64,000 nt of DNA from Bretschneidera sinensis (lineage: Eukaryota > Streptophyta > Magnoliopsida > Brassicales > Akaniaceae): NCBI GenBank assembly GCA_023935145.1, contig CM043700.1:105306400-105370399 (forward strand). Direction: 5' to 3'. The position numbers were made by a program, and so were the translations under genes. The number at the start of each line of letters is the position of its first letter. Within the stretch, counting starts at the first letter, position 1. The notes beneath the pieces were generated by a model. The model did no database searches. It saw only the letters and a program-made list of their open reading frames with translations, and had not been told where the DNA came from. Positions 36,078 to 47,300 of this stretch are shown in pieces.

Positions 36078-37453
36078 TGATGAGAGTCATAAAATGCATC
36101 TTAATAGTACTTATTTGTTAGTATTTTAGAGTTGATCGAGGTTTGAATTACACTTTTATACCTTAATAACTCTAAAGTGATATTCTTGGATCATTGACTT
36201 ATTTCGGTGCATTTTTAGGTACTTTGAGTTCAAAAGAGATGGAAAGCTATCATAGCTTAAAGCACGATGCTTCGATGCACATTCGAGTGAGGGCATGGTT
36301 GCAGAAGGACAAAATGAAGAGAAACCAAGTCTTAAGTGTGGGCGCTGCAGCCTGAAGAAGTCAAAGCCTCGGCCTCCAGAACCAAGCCCAAAAGAGCAAG
36401 GAAGCCATTAGTGTGCGCCGCAGCCTGGACCAAGCTGAGCCACAGCGCCCAGAGTCTCCACAAGTTAGCACCAGTGTGCACTGTGGCCTAGACTAGGCTG
36501 GGCCACGACGCCTAGAAGCTCACCTAACCAAGGACCAAACAGAGCCGCGGCGCGCACACGAACCCCTGTTTTCCTAATTAGGGTTTTAGTTGATTGTTTA
36601 GACCCAAATCACCCTTGGACCTTTGTATTATAAATAGATCACTTAGTGTTTGATAAAAGGGGTATCCATGAAGGCTGAAAACTGAGGAGAGAGCTCAACA
36701 TTACAATGTTCAAGCATTAGCCCCATGGCCAACTAATCTTCAAGCAAGGCAAAGGGATGAATCCCTAGGTGTAATTGTTCTTATTTTCATTCTTGATTCA
36801 GTTGTAAGGATTTATTGTTAAAACGTTGTTTATAAGTTATTATTTGATTAAACAAGAAGAATTTAGGTTCATGTGACAGCTGCACTTTATGTTCTTTTTA
36901 TCTTAGATTTTCTTAATCCGGTGATTGCATGCGTCTTCTCCATATAAGTCTAGTCAAGCTCTTCTTATGTCAAGTTGCGTGGATGTGATTAAGTCCGATA
37001 TACTTATCTTTTAAGTTTGTCCATTACTGCAATATTGTCATTAAGATATATTGTCATTTCTTGATAAATCTATAGGATAGGTCATGTGTGCTTGAATCGA
37101 AATCAAAGAGTACTTCATAGCAATTACATTAGGGTTTACATGTGCTTTGATTGAATATACACTGATTGGTTGTTTGGGATGTGAAACTTGCAATCGAGAT
37201 AAAAACAACTGAATCAAGATTGGAATAAGGCAACAAATCTATGGAGGATTCTTGGAACCTTGTTGTTTCTCATTTATATTCTTAATTATAATTACACAAC
37301 TCCTTCACACTATTTCATTATCAAACTCAGATTTACTCGTTTGGATTTTATCGTTTCGTATTAAAGTTTACATCTTCTCTTGTAGTTAGCTTTTCTCGTG
37401 GGATCGACACCTCAGCTATACACAATAACCGCGTGTTAGTTTGAGCGTAATCA
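36078..37453 (+). repeat. 3' LTR of element B
   Basis: Same length as the 5' LTR (1376 bp); ends GCGTAATCA followed by the ACACT duplication. Confidence 0.96.
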
Positions 37454-37633
37454 ACACTCAACATTTATTTCTATCTCTTTTTATTTTGAGAAACTAATTC
37501 TAAAATTGAAATTAACCAATCCTTGTGGAAATGATCTTGCACTTGCACACTATACTACCATTGACCTTGTGCACTTGCAAGTAAAACAAGTACAATTATT
37601 TGCTTATTAATTCAGGTAGATAAACGCACAACA
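37454..37633 (+). repeat. 3' LTR of element C, second part (after insertion B)
   Basis: Continues the LTR broken at 14095 and ends AAACGCACAACA, matching the end of the 5' LTR at 7043. Next comes the CATGT duplication and the 48-bp array. Confidence 0.95.
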
Positions 37634-39810
37634 CATGTCTCCAAGGCCAAGCATTTTGATTGAGCCTCAAATGCTCGGACCCACGTCTCCAAGACCGAGC
37701 ATTTTGACTGAGCCTCATATGCTCGGTCCCACGTCTCCAAGGCCAAAATTTTTGATTGAGCTTCATATGTTCGATCCCACGTCTCCAAGGTCAAGAATTT
37801 TGATTGAGCTTCATAAGCTCGGGCCCATGTCTCCAAGACCGAACATTTTGACTAAGCCTCATATGCTCGATTCCGCATCTCCAAGGCCGAACATCTTGAC
37901 TAAGCTTCATACACTCAGTCCCATGTCTCTAAGGCCAAGCATTTTGATTGAGTCTCATATGCTCAAGCCCACATCTCTAAGGCCAAGCATTTTGAATTAG
38001 TCTCTCATGCTTGGGCCCACATCTCCAAAGCCAAGCATCTTGACAAAGCTTCATATGCTCGGTCTCATGTCTCCAAAGCTGAGTACTTTGACTCAGCCTC
38101 ATATGCTCGGGCCCACATCTCCAAGGCCGAGCACCTTGACTAAGATTTATATTCTTGGTCCCACGTCTCCAAGGCCGAGCATTTGATTAAGCCTCATATG
38201 CGCGATCCTACGTCCCTAAGGTCGAGCATTTTGACTAAGCCTCATTTACTCGGGCCTATCTCTCCAAGGCCGAGTATTTTGACAAAGCTTCATATGCTTG
38301 GTCCCACGTCTCTAAGGCTGAGCATTTTGATTAAGCCTCTTATGCTCTGTCCAACGTCCCCAAGGCCAAGTATTTTTACTAAGCTTTATATGCTTGGGCC
38401 TACATCTCCAAGGCCTAGCGTTTTGACTAAGCTTCATATGTTCGGTCCTACGTCTCCAAGGTCGAACATTTTGACTAAGTCTTATATGCTCGGTCCTATG
38501 TCTCCAAGGTCGAGCATTTTTACTGAGCCTCTTATGCTCGATACAATGTCACCAAGGCCGAGTATTTTGACTGAGTCTCATATGCTCGATCCCACATCTC
38601 CAAGGCTGAGCATTATACTCGGTTCCACATCTATAAGGTCGAGCATTTTGACTAAGCCTCATATGTTCGATCCCACGTCTCCAAGACCGAGCATTTTGAT
38701 TGAGCCTCATATGCTCGGTCCCACGTCTCTAAGGTCGAGAATTTTGACTGAGCTTCTTATGCTTGGTCTCACGTCTCCAAGGCCAAAAATTTTGACTGAG
38801 CCTTATATGCTCTAGTCCATATCTCCAAGGCTGAGCATATTAACTAAGCTTCATACGCTCAGTCCCGTGTCTCCAAGGTCGAGCATTTTGATTGAGCCTC
38901 ATATACTTTGGCCAACATTTTCAAGGCCGAGCATATTGACTAAGTTTTATATGCTCGGTCCCATGTCTCTAAGTCTGAGCATTTTGACTAAGCCTCATAT
39001 GCTCGATCCCACGTCTTTAAGGTTGAGAATTTTAATTGAGCTTCATATTCTCGGTCCAACGTCTCTAAGGTGGAGAATTTTAACTGAGTCTCATATGCTC
39101 GGGCCCACCTCTCCAAGGCCGAGCATTTTGATTGTGCCTCATATGCTCGGACCCATGTCTCCTAAACCGAGCATTTTGACTAAGCCTTATATGCTCAGGC
39201 TTACATCTCCAAGGCCGAGCATATTGACTAAGCTTCATATGCTCGATCCCATGTCTCCAAGGCTGAGCATTTTGACTAAGCCTCATATGCTCTAGTCCAT
39301 GTCTCTACGGCTGAGCATTTTGATTGAGCCTCATATGCTTGGGCCCACATCTCCAAGGCCGAGCATCTTGACTCAGCGTCATATGCTCGGTTCCACATCT
39401 CCATGCTCGGTTCCACATCTCCAAGGCCAAGCATTTTGACTTAGCCTTATATACTCGGGCCCATATCTCCAAGGCCGAGCATCTTGACTAAGCTTCATAT
39501 GCTCGGTCCCACGTCTCCAAGGCCGAGCATCTTGACTAAGCTTCATATGCTCGGTCCCACGTCTCCAAGGCCGAGCATTTTAATTAAGCCTCATATGCTC
39601 GGGCCCACGTCTCCAAGGCCGAGCATTGTGACTAAAGCTCATACACTCGGGCTTGCGTCTCCAAGGCCGAGCATTTTGATTGAGCCTCATAGACTCGGGC
39701 CAATGTCTTTAAGGCAAAGCATTGTGACTGAGCCTTATATGCCCGGGCTCACATCTCCAAGGCCGAGCATTTTGACTTAGCCTCATATGCTCGGGCCTAC
39801 GTCTTCCAAA
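37634..39810 (+). repeat. 48-bp tandem repeat array, main part
   Basis: About 45 diverged copies of a 48-bp unit, phase-continuous with 5557-5770. Each unit contains an inverted repeat, CCGAGCAT and ATGCTCGG, 16 bases apart, so it could form a stem-loop. Because 48 is a multiple of 3, 16-residue repeats are open on both strands (for example 38183-38815 plus, 37612-37836 minus). I do not regard these as genes. Units differ by substitutions; a few are shortened. Confidence 0.95.
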
Positions 39811-40390
39811 CTAAGGCGTGCGACCAACAACTCAAAACTTCATTATGCTTCCTCAAGCACAAAAATATACTTAAGGTAGTGGAGGCTTTTGATGTAGGGG
39901 AAAATTCCCTCTCGAATGACCTAATGAAACGCGGATAATTTACCCGCCAATGAAGATTGAACACATAGATAATTTTCCCACCAATGAAGACCGAACATGT
40001 GGATAATTTACTAGCCAATGAAGATCGAACACGTGGATGATTAAAACCTCCAGAACGAATCATGAGGCTGCTATGATGGCAACGTCTACGAAGGGCACGT
40101 GGCAGAATGCATCATGAGTCCGTTATCGCTAACAAACTTTTCATGCGCAAGAACCTAGGCGATATTTTAGGGACTGCATTGTCACTTAGTAGATAACAGA
40201 TTTGATTCCCTAAACGAATCACTGGTATAAAAGGGGTCCAAGGTACGCAAAAAATAAGTCATTCATTACTAAACACTATCACTGCCACTATTACTGCTCT
40301 CATTTCTCTCTCAAAACCCTAAACTAATAAAACCATCGGAGAGTCCTCAGAGACACTACCCTCATTTTCCTCCGGCGACCCTTAAGATCA
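39811..40390 (+). repeat. LTR-like segment with 34-bp repeats and a TATA box
   Basis: No gene. Three 34-bp tandem units lie at 39933-40034 (GGATAATTTACCCGCCAATG and so on). A clear TATA box (GGTATAAAAGGGG) follows at about 40210, then a pyrimidine-rich leader (CTCTCATTTCTCTCTC). This is the look of the U3-R-U5 part of an LTR, which would make the 48-bp array part of its U3. No LTR partner is visible, and the segment runs into a LINE. Confidence 0.45.
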
Positions 40391-41690
40391 CCGTTTTCCC
40401 TTGTGCATATCCAACTTTTCAGCCCTCCAACCCGGCAGCAGAATTTTAGCATTAGCATTGGGAATGGTATATTGGTTCGCATTTGGAAGGATAGGTGGCT
40501 TCCAATGCTGTTATCATTTAAAGTGGTCTCCTTGTGCCGTGAGGATTGTGACATTTCGATGGTATTGGAGCTCATTGAGGGTTGTTCTGGTAGATGGAAT
40601 GTGTTAAGGAGAATTTTCTTGAGCATGAGGCTGATATGATCCTTTGTTGACCAACTAATTTGAATGAGCATCGTTTAATTTGGCACAGCAATTCATCGGG
40701 TATTTTTTCGATCAAGAGTTCCTATTGGATTGCGATAGGTTGTTTTGGTTCAAATGCTGGAATTGGGGACAGTTCAAATGCTGGAATGTGTTAAAAAAGG
40801 CTTACCAACATTGAGCAATCTTCGCCACCGTCATGTGATTGATATTGGTATGTGCAAAAGGTGTTTAAATGGGGATGAGACGGTATTGCATGTGATGAGT
40901 GAATGTGAGTTTGTTGGTGAAGTTTAGAAGTTAACTTCCATGGCTTTGTTGGTGGATGATTTTCACGGGGCTTCTTTACTTGATCTGGTAGGGTTTGCTA
41001 TGGACTGTCTTGATTGTGAAGGGGGCTATGTTTGCAACTATTTGCTAGAAATTACACACTGATGTGGTGATGGTAGAAACTAATTTACTGTAGGATTTTG
41101 TTATAGTTGTTGCGAGAAGAAAAACAGGTGGTGGGGGCAGTGAGTAGTCTTCGCAGGTGTTGATGCCTCCTCCACCAGGGCTGGTCAAGTTGAATGTTGA
41201 TGGAGTTGTTTTTCACAATTTGAGGTTGATGGGGTGTGGTGAGGTCTTGAGGGATGAAATGGGCCAAGTCCTTGGATCAATGTCGGCTACTTTCCCCTTT
41301 CTTCATGGTATCTCTCTATGGTCGAAGCTAAAGCAGTTGTGAAGGTTTTAAAGTTTGCTTGGGATTCGGGTTTTCGTTTTGTGGAGAGCGTTTCAAGTTT
41401 GGTTATTTTGACGCTTAAATTGATCATACTTCTTTGGCAATTTTTAACAATCTGATTTTTTAGGCAAAGCAATGGAGTATGGGTTTCCGTTAATGTTTTT
41501 AGAAGCATGCTTGTAGGGATGCCAATAAAGTTTTTCATAAGCTAGTTGGATTAGCTTCTTCTTTTGATGAATCTCGATGTTGGATGGAAGATGTCTTTGA
41601 TGTGGTGTGACCTTTTGTAATGACATATTTATCTGCTCTTAATTTTTCTTGTTAATGAATTTTTAGGGTTCTTTTAAAAGAAAAAAGAAG
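40390..41690 (+). pseudogene. 5'-truncated L1-type LINE: RT C-terminal zinc region and RNase H
   Basis: Read through several frames, the sequence gives IGNGILVRIWKDRW (about 40455-40500), LIWHSNSSGIFSIKSSYW (about 40675-40730), and a zinc-binding block with CKRC and H/C (about 40850-40915), all typical of the zf-RVT region of plant LINEs. The RNase H domain follows: PPPPGLVKLNVDG (from about 41164) and GCGEVLRDEMGQVLGS. Stops and frameshifts are frequent. It ends with A-rich DNA (about 41670-41690), consistent with a LINE 3' tail. RT itself is absent, as expected for 5' truncation. Confidence 0.8.
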
Positions 41691-43660
41691 AACCAATTGC
41701 AGTTACGTGATTTAGGCCCACTTAAGCATGTACTACATTGTAATTATGAGGAGGTACAATATTCTTTTTGCAATGGAACTTCATGCTTATTCAAGGTAAT
41801 ATTGGACTTGAAAATTTTCCCTTCTTCAGTATGATTTCGATACAATTGGTTTATTCTATCTTATTGTTTTGAACTAACTACGAGACTATTTGATATAAAA
41901 AAAAAAGGTAGCTAGAAGATTAGAGATCTGTGAAAGTAAGTGTGAGTTGTAACATAATTTCATCATCGAATGAATATTTATTTCTCAAATAAAAATAACA
42001 TCCAACATAATTTTCGATGTCCTTTATATCTCATTAAATTTTTATTATTGTATTAATAATATTATTGGCGTGACAGTTATTCAATGTAACATAAAGAGAG
42101 CCTGAAAATCTGTGAAAGATAGATTATCAAGTTTAATTCACATCTAAATCTAAAACTAAATCTAAATCAGAATATATAAATTAAACCTGGTATAAAGTGT
42201 ATAGGACGAGTAACACGTGGCAAAGGAAGTAAATGTTTTAATTGAAACGTTTTCGTATTGAGCATCGCTTAATTTTCTATTTTTTAAGCCTTGTGGCAAA
42301 AAAAAAAAAAAAAAAAAAGCAGTCATAAAGAATGGAATATCTTCATTAGTGAGATTTCTAGGTTTCCTAAATTTAGAGACCTTAGCCTTAATTTATAAGT
42401 CTAATGCCCTTTACCTATTGATATCCTCAAATTACTATCAGTAATTTATACAGCTGTTTCTCTCACTACTTTTTTCTTAAATTACATTGCACTATATCTA
42501 AATTTATTAAAATAATATTAACATATCAAATTTTTTTAAAACGCACGATTAATCTTAAAACATTAATTTTCACCATAAAAAAGTTTCAAAATGAATTTTT
42601 TTGAAGAATTATAATTTTATTTAGATATTACTTTTAATGATGACCAAAATAACCTTAAAATTAAAATATGTCCAAGCGATTATAATAAGTTTAATAATTC
42701 TATTTATCTAAAAATTGTTTATAGCACAAATATTTAAGTTATTTGAATTCATATTTTTTAAAGAATAAAAACATGTATCATTTTAATTTTTAAAATAGAA
42801 AAGTTTATCTTTAATTTTATTTTTATTATGGTATTTGAGATGTTAAACTATTTAATTTTATTAAAAAACATATTAACAAAATTTTCATTTAAAATATTTA
42901 ATTTTCATTTTTTTGAGCATACGATTGACAATAATATCATAATATTTTTTAAAATAATATATATATATATATATATATATATTTGAAGTAAAATTTTTTT
43001 TATACCATATAATAGAATATAAATCCATTTAAAATATACTTTTAACAATTTTCGAAAAAGAACGATAATAATTTAAAAAAAAAAACTGTAAAAATTCCTT
43101 ATTAAATATGTTCCATCCCATACTTATATATTTTTTTTAAAATAACATTTATAATACTTAATAGTACTTTAGTCATCATAAAAAGTAATATCTATTAAAA
43201 TTTTGATTATTAAAAAAATTATTTTGAAGCTGTTTAATGGTGAAAATTAGTGTTTTAAGTTGAATCATAAGTTTTTTTTTTAAAAAAAATTGATATATTA
43301 ATGTCATTTCAACAAACTTGAAGGTAATGTAATGTAATTTATCATTTATTTTTATTATATATTAATGTGAGAATCAGTTATCAATTTATATGACCAAACC
43401 AAGAAATTTAGGTTATATAATGTATGATTAAATAACTTACTGATAATAAATTTGTTATAAATATAGTAAAAAATATTTTTAGTGTTGATAAAAATTAAAC
43501 TGAATCAAATCATAATAATGAACTGTTAAATCTAATTTACTAAACTAAAAATTAATAACCCAAAAATGGCAAATTAAATAGAAAAAATAGGTTTATTTTG
43601 CAGGGGAAAAAAAAAGATACTGTTGGATCTCAATCCTTGCAGTGCGGTACAATATGGTAT
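41691..43660. other. AT-rich intergenic DNA, no gene seen
   Basis: Very AT-rich with homopolymer runs (poly-A at 42297-42318) and an (AT)n run at 42957-42982. I see no coding similarity, RNA gene or clear transposon end. Confidence 0.7.
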
Positions 43661-44399
43661 GGTTGTGCACAGTTCGAATATCCTATCCGAAAAAAGTTTT
43701 TTTTTATCCGATCCAAAATTTTTGATTCCGTAAAAATTCGATTCGAATCCGATTTGTTAATTTCGAAAATCCCATCAATCGATTATTTGTGATTCGGTTC
43801 GACTATCTGATCTGAATCGATTTCTTTTCACCTGATTTAGATTTCAGCAAAGAATGTAAAAGAAAAAAGCTCATTTTCCTCCCAAGCTTATGTTTTTTAA
43901 CCAAAAAACAACAACCAAATTCAACAATTTAACAAAAATACAAACTAAACAATTTTTCAACCAACTTATACATGCATAAGAAACAAATTTCCAGCAAACT
44001 AAAAGTCAAAAATATTACAACAACCACATTATGCAACTAAACCAGAAAAAAAAAAGTTCAAATAATTCACAAAAAAAGTTGCATCGTTATCTCTTGCCAA
44101 TAACATAATGAAATCCAACAAATTGAACCAAATTCAAGTTTCAAAATTAACACAAACATATATTCTTCCGTCACTAAGAACAAAAGAACAAAACATTCTC
44201 TCCATGATAATGTTCCATGCTCATTGCTCAATCATCAATACTGAGGAGTACATGTCCCGAGGTTAAGATTGACATGTCTACAATAAAGTTTAGAAGATAA
44301 CAAATTAGAATCTATATAAAACCAATAAATATGGAAAGGAACAAAAACTATAATCTATATATGCCCAATAAATATGTAAAGGAAGATAAAGTAATATTT

Positions 44400-47300
44400 G
44401 GTTTTGAAACTCACTCGATTCCATTCTTTCAATATCCTCCAAAATCTCTTCAACATTAAGTGGGCCATGTGTAGTTCGGATCTAATCTTGTGTACAAATA
44501 AGGGCTTTCACAATTCTTGGAGTTAAAGAACTATGAAATAACTCAAGCACACGACCCCCGTGTAGAGCCTGTCTTCTTCTTTTAATTTAATTATTTAGTG
44601 CCTTTTAAATTTAAATGTTGTGCGGGTATTTTTGAGACCTTAATATTTAGTAATGAGTTAATTGGTTGGGGACTTGTGAGAAGAAAGTTTAATTTGGGGT
44701 CCAATTAGAATGTTAAGAGGTTTCAAGGGGGCAAGGTGTAACCTAGCCATTTTATTTTGGTGAGTAGTATAAATAGAAAAAGGATGAGTTCGTTCTCCAT
44801 TTTTTTTTCAACTCTTCTCTTTTTCCTTTCAAGAAAAAACCTAACTTTCTCTTTTCTCTTTTTCCTTTGATTTTGGTGAGTTCAAAGTGCAAAGATCTCA
44901 AGTAAGTTGTTTTCCTTTCATATTTCTTAAGATTCTTTAGGTTTTGTTTCAATATTTTGGATTTAAATTGTGTTCAAGAAGGAATTTAAGAAAAAAGTTA
45001 GATTTTTGGTTTGAATAAAAGAGTTTTGTGCTTGATTGTGGATTTGAAGATGCTAACTTGAAAGATTTGTTATGGGTACTGTAGAAAATTGATTTAAGGT
45101 CATGGAAAACTTGTGTTACAAAAGGGTTTGAAATTTTATGAAGGTTTGATTTGGTTTTCAAAAGGAAAAAGTAAGATTTTCGCCCATTTCTGAGCTTCAG
45201 ATCTCAAGAAAATCGGCTGTCACGATTGCACAGTCTATTATCGTGATTGCATAGTCAACTGTGGAAGAAGTAGAGAGTTCAAGTCCTTAACACAGTCGAC
45301 TGTGCAAATTAGATAGTTGGTTGTGCTTTTCTTTCCGAGAGCCCACAGTCTACTATGTAGTTAAACAGTCGAAGTTAAACAATCGATTGTGAAACTCTCT
45401 AAGGTCCACAGTCGACTGTGGAATTAAACAGTCAACTATGAAACTCTCTGGAAGTCTCACAATTGACTGTGCAAGTAAGGTAGTCGATTGTGCAACCTTG
45501 TTATCAGATTTTTAAATCAAATTTCTCATTTTCTTTCATGTCACAAGTCCTTAAGGATAATTAGATGAATTAAATATTTGATCTTGATTTCTTAACTCGA
45601 GTAATACACCTCGAAGTTTGATTTTGATCGATAAATTCTTTAGCTATGTTTGAGGAACGTTCTAAGGGAAATGAGGTGATTTGAGAGTGAAGGCTCCAAG
45701 GTGAGTATCATCTTACTCTTAGTAAGCGTGAGAATCTTGAATGAAATTAAAAGCTTAGATTATACGCGTTAGTAAGGACTTAAGCATTTTACGTATTATA
45801 AAATAAAAGATTTAAGGAGCATGAGATGCATGTGGATAATACTTGTGTATTAAGAATCTATACATTTGGGGGATGTTGAATATAATTAGTTCATGAAATG
45901 TGTATTGAAATGTTATATTACCAAGAATGCTTTGTATTTGTTGTATTACTTTTGTTGTTATTGTGTAATGTGGAATGAATGAGTTTATTTAGTAGCTATG
46001 TAAATCTCACCAGGTAAGGGGTAGGGAGGAAGTATTAGTGTGTTAAATGTTATAACTCCACCCGATAAGGGGTAGGGAGGAAATCCTTGCTCTTGGAAGT
46101 GGAAACCTCATTCAGTAAGGGGTAAAAAGAGGATCTAATTTATTTACATGGGAGATGTCCCGATATTCGTGAACTATCCGATTGACAGGGTAAAGAATTG
46201 AAGTGATTGAAGGGGTGCTTTATGTTGTATCATATATCATGCTTGAGTTGTATATTCAGAACCCACGAGCCTTATGAATTGCTATATATTATACAAAGAG
46301 ATAGTTGTATAAAATATGATTATGTACTAAACTACCCGCAAGGAGTTTTATAAATAGATTTCTTTGATTATTCCGAGTAATGTGATTACTCGCTGAGCTT
46401 TTTAGCTCAACCCTCCCTCTTGCTATTTCAGCAAGATTATTCAAGGACCTTGAACCGTAAATGAAAAAGCAAGGAAGAGAAGTCTCTAGCTGTGTCTATG
46501 TGCTGGCATCCTCATCCATTCCTTTGTGTAATGGCAATCTAGTATTTTGTAATAAGTTGTATATTTTGAAGCTTACATCTCATAAGACGCCCTTTTGTAA
46601 AGTTAAAGGATTGTATTATGGATTGAAGTTGTACTTACTTACTATGATATACATATATTATCCTACGTCTGTGTTAGACTCTATTCATATTATAATTGTC
46701 CTGGTGCTCAATTCTGAAAAGTAAGGATGTCGTCTCGAGTAGGGCTCTCTTGGGATGGGTCATTATACCCCGACACTAAAAGCTGACTCTGATGCAACAG
46801 TTGATACGGGCATAGCCAACAAATCTCGTTCCATTGAAGAGAGAACTCGATATTTTTGACTAGCCGATTTTGACCAACTCAAAATGTCAAACTTATGATC
46901 ATTAGCCTCACACTCATCAGCCAAATATTTATTCAATTCCTATTTGGTATCTTTGCATGCTTGTCCTACTTTTTGCCTCTTATACAATGAAGTCATAAAA
47001 TTACCCACATTGTCTATGCTATCAACTTCTATCTCACTTTTTACTTCAGATTGAAGAGTTGATTGCACATTAGAAGATGTACCAAGTGAACCATAGAACT
47101 CAAACATTGAACCAAGAGTATCTTTCACTTTTTTTACACCAAAGTTTAGCCTTTCCATCATATGACTCACCAATAAGCTAATACACATTCTAATTTACGA
47201 AAAGGGTCAAGTATCATGGCAATAAACAACGTCAAGTTCACATTGTCAATGTTTCCCTAATATTTTTCATGTTTCGTTTTCATCTTTGTAGCCATTAAAC

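Larger units (their letters stand above)
14096..37453 (+). mobile_element. Element B: Athila-like non-autonomous retrotransposon
   Basis: LTRs at 14096-15471 and 36078-37453 (1376 bp each) are flanked by a perfect ACACT duplication. Without insertion A the element is about 7.2 kb. It has gag and protease and a few codons of RT, and lacks the rest of pol. Its LTR family is related to that of D (shared start TGATGAGAGTC, R/U5 block AAGGCAAAGGGATGAATCCC). Confidence 0.95.
5771..37633 (+). mobile_element. Element C: Athila-like non-autonomous retrotransposon, outermost of the nest
   Basis: LTRs at 5771-7043 and 12978-14095 plus 37454-37633 flank a 5.9-kb internal region with gag, protease and an extra ORF but no RT, RNase H or integrase. 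The flanking 5-bp duplication CATGT (5766-5770 and 37634-37638) is perfect and lies inside the 48-bp array. The 3' LTR is split by element B. The two LTRs differ visibly more than those of B, A or D, consistent with C being the oldest of the four. Confidence 0.95.

Noticed and set aside
38183..38815. 210-codon ORF of 16-residue repeats (and others at 37635-38000, 38867-39295, 39484-39780, and on the minus strand)
   Set aside because: It is a product of a 48-bp tandem repeat being a multiple of 3. Both strands are open, units drift without codon bias, and there is no start or gene context.
37634..39810. CRISPR-like array
   Set aside because: Units are contiguous and diverged with no unique spacers, and the setting is a plant genome.
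40324..40671. 115-codon minus-strand ORF
   Set aside because: It is antisense to the LINE remnant, whose plus-strand motifs are clear.
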